DNA of 64,000 bases, from NCBI RefSeq assembly GCF_018607995.1, contig NZ_JABBAL010000019.1, positions 1 through 64,000 on the forward strand. The letters run 5' to 3'. Source of the DNA: Planktotalea sp. Its GTDB lineage: Bacteria > Pseudomonadota > Alphaproteobacteria > Rhodobacterales > Rhodobacteraceae. The notes beneath the pieces are model-generated. The model saw nothing but the letters and a program-made list of their open reading frames with translations. It did not search any database and was not told where the DNA came from. Both the position numbers and the translations under genes were made by a program. How positions within the stretch are numbered: position 1 is the stretch's first letter; every line of letters begins with the position of its first letter. Shown here piece after piece: positions 43,742-52,100 of this stretch.

Positions 43742-44559
43742 ACTGTCATTCCTTTCAGCGCGCGTTTCAGCGCAACCCCTGCAAGCCGTTGACGGGTCGT
43801 GTGATTGGCTTTGAGATCATCGGTGAAATCGATGTTGCCGAGATGCTCAAGAACAGAGGCCATATCGTCCTGTTGTTCAAGTGCCTGTTCAAGGTCTGGC
43901 ACGCGCGTTGCGCGATCGGCCACCCCGAAGAAGGCCGCGCGATATGTATTTGACGTCTGAACAACTGCAACCCCCGCGAGGGCGTAATCGCCGTGTCTTT
44001 GCGTGAGTTCATGAAAGCCGAAACGTTGCTCGGATGTTGCCACCGGGATGTGAAGGGCTTTGATGAGTTCACCATCCAAAGCTGTTTCGAACATGCCAAG
44101 AAAGAAATCATCTGCATTGATCATGCGTGTGCCATCTGGTCCTTCGGCTTCGACGATTGCATTGAGCGCGCGCAGAAGAGCGGGCATTTCTGCGGCAGGA
44201 TCCGCAAGTGCAATGGAGCCGCCAATCGTGCCACGATTACGGATCGCGTCATGGGCAATATGGGGCAGAGCGAGGCCAAAGATTGGGATATGTTTTTGTA
44301 CATCTGCATCAGCCATCAACTCGGCATAGCGCGTCATTGCACCTATTCTTATCGTATCGCCTTCAATTGAAATACCGCGCAGCTCGCTCAGATTGGCTAG
44401 GTCGATCAAAACCTCTGGCGCTGCCACTCGAAAATTCATCATTGGCATCAAGCTTTGCCCACCCGCAAGCGGCATTGCTTCGCCGCCATGTTCGGCGAGC
44501 ATCGCAAGGGCAGCATCTAAACTTGCTGGAAGTAGATAGTCAAAGTCAGGTGCTTTCAT
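43738..44559 (-). CDS. Molybdenum hydroxylase FAD subunit (CoxM type)
   Basis: 273 residues, start at the ATG at 44559 with GAGGAG upstream. FAD-binding LAGGQSLMPMMNFR near 34 and IRNRGTIGGSIALADPAAEMPALL near 100 are diagnostic. First gene of the three-gene operon, divergent from the peroxiredoxin, with operator site 5 between. Confidence 0.94.
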   Translation of the reverse strand: MKAPDFDYLLPASLDAALAMLAEHGGEAMPLAGGQSLMPMMNFRVAAPEVLIDLANLSELRGISIEGDTIRIGAMTRYAELMADADVQKHIPIFGLALPHIAHDAIRNRGTIGGSIALADPAAEMPALLRALNAIVEAEGPDGTRMINADDFFLGMFETALDGELIKALHIPVATSEQRFGFHELTQRHGDYALAGVAVVQTSNTYRAAFFGVADRATRVPDLEQALEQQDDMASVLEHLGNIDFTDDLKANHTTRQRLAGVALKRALKGMTV

Positions 44560-44617
44560 GTTGTCTCCTCGCCAGGTGGATTCGTGCTCCATCCCTTTAC
44601 GCCACTTACACGCTAAG

Positions 44618-44631
44618 TTATCGAGTTATAA
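44618..44631. promoter_or_regulatory. Island operator site 5 (molybdenum hydroxylase / peroxiredoxin)
   Basis: TTATCGAGTTATAA followed by ATAAG, in the 99-base gap between the divergent operons. Confidence 0.7.
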
Positions 44632-44658
44632 ATAAGGATCAAGTGAGGAAGCAAATCA

Positions 44659-45180
44659 ATGATCCAGAAACTAATGCCAGACAGCCAAGCACCAGCACTT
44701 TCATTGCCTTTGGTTGGCGGCGGAATTTGGTCTCTTGCCGATCAAAACCCGAAGAACTTCACGATGGTGATCTTCTATCGTGGCTTGCATTGTCCTGTTT
44801 GCAAAATGTACCTGAGCAAGCTGAACAATCTGACCGATATGGCGGCAGACGCTGGCGTCAACGTCATTGCTGTGTCTATGGATCCCGAAGACCGCGCAAC
44901 ACAAACCAAATCGGAGTGGGAGCTTGGGAACCTCGATATCGCATACGACGCAACAGCCGAGGATGTGCGCAATTGGGGGCTTTATCTGTCGACAGCCTTC
45001 AAAGACGCTGAAATTCCACAGTTTGCTGAGCCAGGTTTGTTTTGGGTTCGCCCGGATGGACGTTTATACCTGATTGATATCTCAAACATGCCGTGGTCAC
45101 GTCCTGACGTGGAATTCCTGCTGTCTAAAGTTCAATTCGCGATGGGCAACAGCTATCCGGCACGCGGGACAACTGCTTAA
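44659..45180 (+). CDS. AhpC/TSA-type peroxiredoxin-like protein
   Basis: 173 residues of thioredoxin fold. The active-site region is YRGLHCPVCKMYL with a CPVC pair in place of the usual single peroxidatic Cys. Next come AVSMDPEDRA and a C-terminus without a resolving Cys. It probably removes peroxides leaked by the flavin and molybdenum enzymes of the island, or acts as thiol reductase. Ends overlap the convergent TetR gene by 4 bases. Confidence 0.85.
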   Translation: MIQKLMPDSQAPALSLPLVGGGIWSLADQNPKNFTMVIFYRGLHCPVCKMYLSKLNNLTDMAADAGVNVIAVSMDPEDRATQTKSEWELGNLDIAYDATAEDVRNWGLYLSTAFKDAEIPQFAEPGLFWVRPDGRLYLIDISNMPWSRPDVEFLLSKVQFAMGNSYPARGTTA

Positions 45181-45833
45181 GTTTGGTAAGGTCGGTTCAA
45201 TTTGATTTCTAAACCGGCCATGAACGCTGTGATTGCATCAGCGATCACGCGTTCTTTGTCGGTGGAGATCGCGCTTTCATAAATCAAATCGCGCACGCCA
45301 TAATAAAAGATGCCGCCGTGCATGACCCACACGAATTCAACTTCGCAGTCTTTCGGCGGAATGTCTGGCAGCCCAAACTCAACACGCGCTTCAATCAGGA
45401 TGGGTTCCAGAATGCGCTGTCGTACAAGTTGCATGTAGCGGCGATTGATATCGACACCCTTGAGGCCTGAGAACAGGAATATCCGCATCCATTCACGATT
45501 AAAAATCGCGTTAGTGTAGACGTTATAAAACGTATTCAAACGATCTGCCAAAGGACGTGATCGATCGCGCAAAAGAGGCTCCCACTCTGGTTGCCAGCGT
45601 TTGACGTAAACGGCGTCATAGACCTCAGAGATCAGATCACTCTTGGACGGGAAATAGCGATACAAAAGTGGCTGCGTGACGCCTAGTTTCTTGGCCAAGC
45701 CGCGGGTTGAACTCTCAAAGCCTTCTTCCGCAAAGAACTCAATTGCCTGATTGATGAAGTCCTGACGTCGGGCTTCGGATGAGAGTCTTTTAGGCTTTGG
45801 GGGCTCATTGGGGGCTGTGTCAGGCTGTGTCAT
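45177..45833 (-). CDS. TetR-family regulator, probable master regulator of the island
   Basis: 218 residues. N-terminal linker PKPKRLSSEARRQDF, HTH region FESSTRGLAKKLGVTQPLLYRYFPSKSDL, C-terminal domain with YMQLVRQRILEPILIEA and VMHGGIFYYGVRDLIYE. It lies in a two-gene unit behind osmC, whose promoter region contains two of the seven operator copies, consistent with autoregulation. Assignment of the 14-bp operators to this protein, rather than to the LysR at 51144, is inference from position and from the palindrome size. Confidence 0.87.
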   Translation of the reverse strand: MTQPDTAPNEPPKPKRLSSEARRQDFINQAIEFFAEEGFESSTRGLAKKLGVTQPLLYRYFPSKSDLISEVYDAVYVKRWQPEWEPLLRDRSRPLADRLNTFYNVYTNAIFNREWMRIFLFSGLKGVDINRRYMQLVRQRILEPILIEARVEFGLPDIPPKDCEVEFVWVMHGGIFYYGVRDLIYESAISTDKERVIADAITAFMAGLEIKLNRPYQT

Positions 45834-45842
45834 TCGGGCCGT

Positions 45843-46334
45843 CTATGCATTGTGCCAATCGCCGTCAATTTGAAGCCTGTGCCCCACTTCGAGCCCTTGC
45901 ATTAAGGTGGTTTCAATAAAACAGCCCTTCTTGGCGGCGGCCATCAAGCGCATCTGATCGTCTTTGTTCGCAGGGCTGTCAAAATCGATATCCAGATCAA
46001 AACCAACCGGCGCTGTCGTGTAAGGATCGCGCCCCATTTGCTCACCCCGCCAATGCAAACGCGCGTTGACTGTAACTTGTCCAATCGGGATTTTCATACG
46101 TTTTGAAAAGGCTCTGATCTGGGTCATGATGCACCCAGTCAGCGCAGCTGTGAACAGAGCAAGCGGGGGCGGAGCGGTCGCATCCCCACCGTGAAACGGA
46201 CCTTCGTCAGTTGCGAGGTCATAGGTCTCGTTCATTGTTTCAAAATGAACTTTAACGTCGTTGCGCATCTTTCCAGACATGGTCCCCGTGCCTTCAAAGA
46301 TGATGTCAAATGTCTTCATTTCTGGATCGGCCAT
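45843..46334 (-). CDS. OsmC-family protein
   Basis: 163 residues. MKTFDIIFEGTGTMSG strand start, GGDATAPPPLALFTAALTGCIMTQIRAFSKRM carries the first redox Cys, and AAKKGCFIETTLMQ the second. OsmC proteins reduce organic hydroperoxides with thiols. It is upstream of tetR and divergent from the cyclase gene. Confidence 0.88.
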   Translation of the reverse strand: MADPEMKTFDIIFEGTGTMSGKMRNDVKVHFETMNETYDLATDEGPFHGGDATAPPPLALFTAALTGCIMTQIRAFSKRMKIPIGQVTVNARLHWRGEQMGRDPYTTAPVGFDLDIDFDSPANKDDQMRLMAAAKKGCFIETTLMQGLEVGHRLQIDGDWHNA

Positions 46335-46358
46335 GACGTCTGATATCCCTAATCTAAA

Positions 46359-46372
46359 TTATCGTTTGATAA
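46359..46372. promoter_or_regulatory. Island operator site 6 (osmC-tetR / cyclase)
   Basis: TTATCGTTTGATAA, 25 bases upstream of the osmC start; well placed for autorepression of osmC-tetR. Confidence 0.7.
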
Positions 46373-46424
46373 AATCACGAGACCCAAGGTGTGGCAAGTC
46401 CATTGACTCATGTGCAAATTTAAT

Positions 46425-46438
46425 TTGTCATTCGATAA
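46425..46438. promoter_or_regulatory. Island operator site 7 (cyclase)
   Basis: TTGTCATTCGATAA followed by ATAAG, about 30 bases before the cyclase start. It is the weakest match of the seven (left arm TTGTC). Confidence 0.6.
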
Positions 46439-46466
46439 ATAAGCAATGCACACCGAGGATAGACAC

Positions 46467-47423
46467 ATGACTAAGCTTACGCGACAGGATATTTACGACA
46501 CCGCCAAAGAGCTTTCCAATTGGGGACGTTGGGGGGACGATGATCAGATTGGGACGTTGAATAACGTGACGCCTGAGGATGTGGTTGCAGCGGGTCGTTT
46601 GATCAAAAAAGGTAAGACATTTGCGCTGGGTCTGGACCTCAAGGAGAAGATTCAATCGGGTTTGTTCGGTGGGCGTTGGAACATGATTCATCAGATGCTG
46701 GCGACGGGAACGGATGCTGTCACGGGTGAGCAAGACGGCGATGGCAAAGCCTATTTGCGCTATGCTGATGATGCGATCAACTTGCCTTGTCAGGGCAGTA
46801 CGCAGTGGGATGCTCTGTGCCACATTTTCCTTGATGACAAGATGTACAACGGATTTCCGGCGACTGATGTGACGGTAAATGGTGCCAAGAACCTCGGGAT
46901 TGAAAATGTGCGCGACAAGATGGTTGGGCGCGGCGTTCTTCTTGATGTCGCGCGTTGGAAAGGTGTCGACAGCTTGGATGACGGCTACCCGATCACCAAT
47001 GACGACCTTGATCGATGCGCGGCCGCGCAAGGTGTCGATATACGTAAAGGTGACTTCGTGATTGTGCGTACTGGACATCAAGAACGCTGTCTCGCGGCGG
47101 AGGATTGGACAGGATATGCGGGTGGCGATGCACCAGGGCTTTCGTTTGAAACAGCGCATTGGATCAAGAAACACGACATCGCGGCGATCTGCTCGGACAC
47201 ATGGGGCTGCGAAGTGCGCCCGAACGAATCCGAAGAAGCTAATCAGCCATGGCACTGGGTGGTTATCCCATCTATCGGCATTTCTATGGGCGAGATTTTC
47301 TACCTCAAAGACCTCGGTGAGGATTGTGCGGAAGATGGGGTGTATGAGTTTTTCTTCACCGCGCCACCGCTTCATATTCCGGGGGCTGCTGGATCACCGA
47401 TCAACCCTCAAGCGATCAAATGA
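46467..47423 (+). CDS. Cyclase-family metal hydrolase (PF04199; kynurenine formamidase/isatin hydrolase superfamily)
   Basis: 318 residues. The ATG at 46467 is preferred because GAGGA lies shortly upstream; the ATG at 46446 sits next to operator site 7. The family's metal motif appears in the long-form variant GSTQWDALCHIFLDDKMYNG. GRGVLLDVARWKG and GDFVIVRTGHQ follow. It hydrolyses an amide or cyclic amide in related pathways. ATGA overlap with the GST downstream. Confidence 0.87.
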   Translation: MTKLTRQDIYDTAKELSNWGRWGDDDQIGTLNNVTPEDVVAAGRLIKKGKTFALGLDLKEKIQSGLFGGRWNMIHQMLATGTDAVTGEQDGDGKAYLRYADDAINLPCQGSTQWDALCHIFLDDKMYNGFPATDVTVNGAKNLGIENVRDKMVGRGVLLDVARWKGVDSLDDGYPITNDDLDRCAAAQGVDIRKGDFVIVRTGHQERCLAAEDWTGYAGGDAPGLSFETAHWIKKHDIAAICSDTWGCEVRPNESEEANQPWHWVVIPSIGISMGEIFYLKDLGEDCAEDGVYEFFFTAPPLHIPGAAGSPINPQAIK

Positions 47424-48028
47424 TCCTTTGGGGACGCGCGAGTTCGGTCAATGTGCAGAAAGTGCTTTGGGCTTTGGAAGAGAGCGGGCGTCCCTATGAG
47501 CACAAGATTGTTGGGGGCATATTCGGCGGAAACGATGATCCTGAGTTTGCCGCACTGACACCCGTGCGTCGCGTCCCTGTTTTGCAAGACGGCGATGTTA
47601 CGCTTTGGGAAAGCCACGTGATATTGCGCTATCTGGCGAGAGAGCAGGTAAGCCCTGTCGCGGATATGTGGATGGAATTTGGCTCTACCACGTTGCAACC
47701 TCCGTTTCTTGGGCTGTTCTGGCAACAAGTGCGTATGCGCAAAGCAGAGCAGGACAAAGCGACGTTGGAAAAGCATATCAAAGCGCTTTACGCGGGTTTG
47801 GGCATTCTTAAAACGGGTCTGGCTGACGGGCGCACTTATTTGGCTGGTGAAGGTTTTTCGATGGCAGATATCGCTATCGGCAGTTTGTTTCACCGCATCA
47901 TGGATTTGCACCCGACAATTTTGGACGATTTCCCGAAGGTCGACGAATGGCACGCCAACATTGCGGCGCGCGCAGGATACCGCAAATGGGTTGCGACATC
48001 CTTTGAGGAGTTGCGCGTGACGGAGTGA
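47420..48028 (+). CDS. Glutathione S-transferase family protein
   Basis: 202 residues. MILWGRASSVNVQKVLWALEES is a theta/omega-like N-terminus with Ser at the catalytic position. RRVPVLQDGDVTLWESHVI holds the cis-Pro and gamma-glutamyl contacts. FSMADIAIGSLFHR is in the helical domain. Translationally coupled to the cyclase gene. Abuts the stop of the convergent MBL gene. Confidence 0.87.
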   Translation: MILWGRASSVNVQKVLWALEESGRPYEHKIVGGIFGGNDDPEFAALTPVRRVPVLQDGDVTLWESHVILRYLAREQVSPVADMWMEFGSTTLQPPFLGLFWQQVRMRKAEQDKATLEKHIKALYAGLGILKTGLADGRTYLAGEGFSMADIAIGSLFHRIMDLHPTILDDFPKVDEWHANIAARAGYRKWVATSFEELRVTE

Positions 48029-48910
48029 CTACATCCGCGTTTGATAGCTTGCTGGGGTCCAGCGATAGCTGTCCTGCGTGCGTTCTACGTATCCAAGCGA
48101 TGGGAACGGCATGTGAAAGCCACTGACCAAAAGACCATCGGTGGCGACCATATCAAGTACGCGGTTTCGCGTTGCAATCGCCATATCCTTATCATCGTCA
48201 TAGCCGACAAGACTATTAGGATATTGCAGCGAAAAAACGAAATGATTGGTAACATCGCCCCAAACCAACAGCGACTTACCCGCGCTTTCTAGACGATACA
48301 TCATATGACCGGGTGAGTGCCCAAAGGCTGCTTCAGCCGTGAGGCCGGAAACGACACTGTCGCCGTCTTCAAGAAATGTCATGCGATCCGTCAACGGCGG
48401 GATCAGCTTGAGGAAAATGTCACGCGTCCCTGCGCGTTGCTCTGGAATGCCCTCGCCGCTGGACCATGCTTCAAATTCTTTGCGTCCAATAACATAGCGC
48501 GCATTTGGATAGGTTGGTTTATCCCCATCCATTACACCAAGGATATGATCGGGATGGCAATGCGTGAAGGCAACGATGTCGATGTCTTCAGGCGCGTAGC
48601 CTGCATGGGCTAAGCGTCGGCGCAAGTGGCCAGCTGCTTCGTCGAGACCACGGGGCGCGAAGCCAGTATCAAATAGGACAGTCTGGCCACCAATGCGAAT
48701 AATCGTTGGGGTATAGCCACTTTCAAATCCATGCGAAGGAAGGTTATTGCGCGCTGCAATTTGTGCGATCTCTTCATCGGACTTGTCGAGCGCAAAAGGC
48801 GGATTGATCGGTTCACGAATATGAGCGCCGTCTTGGATTGTGCTCACTACTGCTTCGCCCAAAGTGAAACGATGGATGCTCGATTTATACGTCTCGTTTT
48901 TTGCACTCAT
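48029..48910 (-). CDS. Metallo-beta-lactamase-fold hydrolase
   Basis: 293 residues from the ATG at 48910, overlapping the GST stop (ATGA). Metal motif FTHCHPDHILG near residue 127, further ligands in FGHSPGHMMY and VWGDVTNH, late HMPFPS. An N-terminal SAKNETYKSSIHRFTLG with no signal peptide indicates the cytosol. Similar proteins hydrolyse lactones or thioesters (AHL lactonase-like). Partner of a GST, which recalls glyoxalase II or glutathione-thioester chemistry; that is inference. Confidence 0.87.
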   Translation of the reverse strand: MSAKNETYKSSIHRFTLGEAVVSTIQDGAHIREPINPPFALDKSDEEIAQIAARNNLPSHGFESGYTPTIIRIGGQTVLFDTGFAPRGLDEAAGHLRRRLAHAGYAPEDIDIVAFTHCHPDHILGVMDGDKPTYPNARYVIGRKEFEAWSSGEGIPEQRAGTRDIFLKLIPPLTDRMTFLEDGDSVVSGLTAEAAFGHSPGHMMYRLESAGKSLLVWGDVTNHFVFSLQYPNSLVGYDDDKDMAIATRNRVLDMVATDGLLVSGFHMPFPSLGYVERTQDSYRWTPASYQTRM

Positions 48911-49545
48911 GGCATTGGCACCTCTGTTGTGAATTTCGGGACTGAGTAACCCGCTTGCACGGCTGGACGTTTCGCGATACGCGCATACCAATCGCGCACG
49001 TTTGGGAAGTCGTTGAGATCGATCTCTTGCCACTCGAAACGTGACACCCAAGGCCAGCAGGCCATGTCTGCAATAGAATACATGCCCGCGCCGTCACCCG
49101 CGATATAGTCGCGCTTGTACAAATGTCTGTTCAAAACACCATACAAACGACGCGCCTCTGTTGAATAACGCTGCTCGCCGTACTCTGATTTGCCTTTGTT
49201 GTACTTCACGAAATGGTGAACCTGTCCCAACATCGGACCCAAACCACCCATTTGCCACATCAGCCATTCCACCATGCGCCAGTATTCGTCACCCTCGCAT
49301 TGGAACCTTTTGTGCTTGTCAGCAAGGTAGAGCATGATCGCGCCTGTCTCCATCAGATGCGTACCAGTCTCCTGATCGACGATTGCGGGTATGCGATTAT
49401 TGGGTGCTATCTTTAAAAAGTCAGGCGCGAATTGTTCGTCCTTAGAAATGTCGATTGCGTGAGCTTTGTAGGGGATGCCCAGCTCTTCGAGCAGGATAGA
49501 CACCTTGCGCCCGTTCGGCGTGGTCCAAGTGTAGAGATCAATCAT
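48907..49545 (-). CDS. YfcG/GstB-type glutathione S-transferase
   Basis: 212 residues; start at the ATG at 49545 (MIDLYTWTTPNGRKVSILLEE), since the frame further upstream overlaps the divergent cupin gene. The TTPNGRKVSI loop and NNRIPAIVD are typical of the YfcG/YghU disulfide-bond oxidoreductase branch. YSIADMACWPWV is in the C-domain. Operon with the MBL hydrolase. Confidence 0.9.
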   Translation of the reverse strand: MIDLYTWTTPNGRKVSILLEELGIPYKAHAIDISKDEQFAPDFLKIAPNNRIPAIVDQETGTHLMETGAIMLYLADKHKRFQCEGDEYWRMVEWLMWQMGGLGPMLGQVHHFVKYNKGKSEYGEQRYSTEARRLYGVLNRHLYKRDYIAGDGAGMYSIADMACWPWVSRFEWQEIDLNDFPNVRDWYARIAKRPAVQAGYSVPKFTTEVPMP

Positions 49546-49665
49546 CGTGCGCCCTTTGATGCGAGGTTCGTAATACCTGTGGTCAAACACAGCATCGGTT
49601 TCTATTGCGTTTATAGCAAGTGCAGGTTTTGATAGGGTAGTTTGACCTAGATGAGGAGATGAGAC

Positions 49666-50109
49666 ATGAGCACGCACGGTCCCCATCACATTGCGACCAA
49701 TCCTGATCCAGCGGCCTTCGCGCATTGGCCTGAAGGGCTTTATGAGGAAATGCTGAAAAGCCATGACAATGGCTGCGTCGGCAGTGTGCTCGTATCCGAG
49801 ACACACCGCGTGCGTGTGTGGCATTTGCACCTGCCTGCGGGTGCGCGTTGCGCGTTTCATCGCCATGTGAATCCCTATTTCTGGTCGGTATTAAGCGCTG
49901 GTAACGCGCGCAATTATTTTTCCTCGGGTGAAGTAACAGATGCAGAATATACCGTAGGCGAGACCAAACATTTCCACTACGGAACAGGGGATTACATGAT
50001 GCATTCGCTTGAGAACACTGGCGATACGGATCTTGCGTTTACGACTGTTGAATTCATGGATGGGACGAACCCTCCTTTGGAAATTCCCGCTGAATTCCGC
50101 CTCGCTTAA
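49666..50109 (+). CDS. Small cupin protein
   Basis: 147 residues, one cupin barrel. Metal-type motif CAFHRHVNPYFWSVLSAG and second motif GTGDYMMHSLENTGDTDLAF (His kept). It could be a dioxygenase, isomerase or binding protein; the sequence does not decide. RBS GAGGAGATGAG directly precedes the ATG. Overlaps the Gfo/Idh gene stop by 4 bases (convergent). Confidence 0.82.
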   Translation: MSTHGPHHIATNPDPAAFAHWPEGLYEEMLKSHDNGCVGSVLVSETHRVRVWHLHLPAGARCAFHRHVNPYFWSVLSAGNARNYFSSGEVTDAEYTVGETKHFHYGTGDYMMHSLENTGDTDLAFTTVEFMDGTNPPLEIPAEFRLA

Positions 50110-51110
50110 GGTGATGCGTTAAGCTGAACAGCTTCTCCAGTCTCTGCGGACAGTATGATCGCATCAAGCACTTCGATGTTATGCAAAAGCTCGAAGTCCG
50201 AATAAGGATAGGGCGCTTCACCTCGTATCGCTGCACCGAAGGCTTCAAGGTTGGCTGTTACACTATCCGTCCAGTCAAACACTTGCGTCTCTGTGTCCTC
50301 AAACGCGCGATACCGCTCCATCGTGGCTGTGCCGCCAGGCGTATCTGGATGTGTTGAGTTGCGGATTTCCACCCACATATCAGAACCGAACACGTGCGTT
50401 CTGATGAAGTGTGGCGTATGTAAAATTGCCTGCAACGTCGCCGTCATCCCTGCCTCAAATTGCAATTGCACTGTGACCACATCGCCTGTTTCCCAACCTA
50501 AGCTGCGATCGGCTGTGAATGCATGAAGGGATGCGACAGGCCCGTAAAACGCAATAAGAAGGTCAGTCAAATGTATGCCCATTTGGGTCATACCTGCGGC
50601 GGGGGCAAAAGCCTTGGTCGTGCGCCAACTGTCTGAAGTGAGCCCTTTCAACTTGTCATGGCTAAACGCCAACTCGGTGTGCATAATCGCGCCAAGTGCT
50701 TGTTGGTCAAGCATCTCCCGCAACGCTAAAATCGCAGGCTCAAAGCGGCGCTCATGGCCTATGCCCAATACAAGGCCAGCGTTGCGGCACGCTTCGATAC
50801 TTGCAAGCGCGCCTTTGGCGTTTAGCGATAATGGTTTTTCGCAAAAAACATGTTTGCCAGCGGCGACTGCTTCAAGGATTTGACTGTCATGCAAATCGTT
50901 CGGAGACGTGAGTATGACTGCTTGCACGCTCGGATCGCTCAGCGCTGCTTCGTAGCTTTTTGCAACTCCTAAGCCAAGATCTTCGATTTGGGCATGAAGG
51001 TCCTGCGCTGGTTCGACGATGCCGCGAAGATCGAAGTCTGGATGATCTTTCAGACGGCGCGCGATGTGCTGGCCCCACCATCCAAAGCCGATAAGTGCTG
51101 TTCCAATCAT
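50106..51110 (-). CDS. Gfo/Idh/MocA-family NAD(P)-dependent oxidoreductase
   Basis: 334 residues from the ATG at 51110. Rossmann motif MIGTALIGFGWWGQHIARRL, EKP motif HVFCEKPLSLN, catalytic region AGMTQMGIHLTDLL. Oxidises or reduces sugars, polyols or cyclic alcohols. Transcribed in the same direction as lysR, whose stop is only 33 bases upstream, so the two are likely co-transcribed. Confidence 0.87.
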   Translation of the reverse strand: MIGTALIGFGWWGQHIARRLKDHPDFDLRGIVEPAQDLHAQIEDLGLGVAKSYEAALSDPSVQAVILTSPNDLHDSQILEAVAAGKHVFCEKPLSLNAKGALASIEACRNAGLVLGIGHERRFEPAILALREMLDQQALGAIMHTELAFSHDKLKGLTSDSWRTTKAFAPAAGMTQMGIHLTDLLIAFYGPVASLHAFTADRSLGWETGDVVTVQLQFEAGMTATLQAILHTPHFIRTHVFGSDMWVEIRNSTHPDTPGGTATMERYRAFEDTETQVFDWTDSVTANLEAFGAAIRGEAPYPYSDFELLHNIEVLDAIILSAETGEAVQLNASP

Positions 51111-51143
51111 CCTGCGATCCCTTCGTGTTCGCATCACCCTAAC

Positions 51144-52100
51144 CTAAGATTTCGGCACCAGCATATCGAATTCTTTGGACCACTCGTTCAGAACGTCGCT
51201 CAAGTGCTGGGTTAAGCATTGAGCTAACAGCTGGGCAGCGCGCGGTGGAGCAGACTCAGCTTTTTCGACCAAGATATAATCCAAACCGATAGGAGGGTCC
51301 TTGATCGGATTGAGGTGCCGAATGCTGCCGTCTTTGTCAGGAAAGCAGATCGCACTGGGCAACATGGCGATCCAATCGGTTGCGGCCACCATCTCTAGCG
51401 TTGCCAGCATCCCGTCCATTTCCAAGGTCTCCGCGATCTGGATGTTATGGGTGTTGAGCAATGTATCGATGCTTTTGCGCCTCACATTCAGACGAGATGG
51501 CACAATCAAACGTTTGCCCGACAACGCGCTCAGAGGGAGTTCAGACAAGTGCTTATGTCCGATGGCATTCGCCGCGCTCGACACCAGCATTTCACGGTCA
51601 TGGCCTATAAAGCGACCTGTTAAACCTGCGGGTAATTCTGTCGAAGGCACCATCGCAAAGTCGAGTTCACCGTCCAAGACGCGCCGCATTAAGGAATGGC
51701 TATATTCTTCAAGCAACGAGAGTTCGACGTCAGGAAATTCTGCATTGAACTGATCCAATGCGGGGATCAAAATGGATCTCGTCAGTGCAGGGATCATCCC
51801 AATCCGCACCAAACCTCCTACACGTCTGTGCATTTCGCGCACAGACTGCTCTATCGACATTAGAGATTTTAGGATACTCTGACCTTCGCGATACATAATT
51901 TCCCCTTCTGGGGTGAGACGAAATTTTTTGCGCTCGCGGATTAAAAGTTGAGTTCCTAAAACATCTTCTAAGCTCTTTACTTGCGTCGACATGCCCGACT
52001 GCGTCGTGTTCTCCCGCAGGGCGGCGCGGCTAAACGATTGCTCTTCGTAAACTGCGACAAATGCCTGTAATGCGCGGATTTTTATGCGAGGAAATGCCAT
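51144..52100 (-). CDS. LysR-family transcriptional regulator
   Basis: 318 residues from the ATG at 52100 (MAFPRIKIRALQAFVAVYEE); the extra upstream codons are hydrophobic and not LysR-like. HTH SFSRAALRENTTQSGMSTQVKSLEDVLGTQL. The C-terminal effector domain (VRIGMIPALTRSILIPALDQF) follows. It heads a unit with the Gfo/Idh gene and could control the cupin or GST-MBL promoters, which lack the 14-bp operator. Confidence 0.9.
   Translation of the reverse strand: MAFPRIKIRALQAFVAVYEEQSFSRAALRENTTQSGMSTQVKSLEDVLGTQLLIRERKKFRLTPEGEIMYREGQSILKSLMSIEQSVREMHRRVGGLVRIGMIPALTRSILIPALDQFNAEFPDVELSLLEEYSHSLMRRVLDGELDFAMVPSTELPAGLTGRFIGHDREMLVSSAANAIGHKHLSELPLSALSGKRLIVPSRLNVRRKSIDTLLNTHNIQIAETLEMDGMLATLEMVAATDWIAMLPSAICFPDKDGSIRHLNPIKDPPIGLDYILVEKAESAPPRAAQLLAQCLTQHLSDVLNEWSKEFDMLVPKS

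Noticed and set aside
40890..44559. Aerobic CO dehydrogenase (coxMSL)
   Set aside because: The large subunit has QYRAVGHPIA at the active-site loop instead of the AYXCSFR signature of true CoxL, so CO oxidation is not supported.
46428..47375. Long 315-codon minus-strand ORF antisense to the cyclase gene
   Set aside because: It is a shadow frame: no motifs, while the plus strand has a full PF04199 protein with RBS and coupled downstream gene.
49546..49665. Eighth copy of the island operator between the GST and cupin genes
   Set aside because: The best candidate (CTATTGCGTTTATAG) does not fit the TTATC-N4-GATAA layout.
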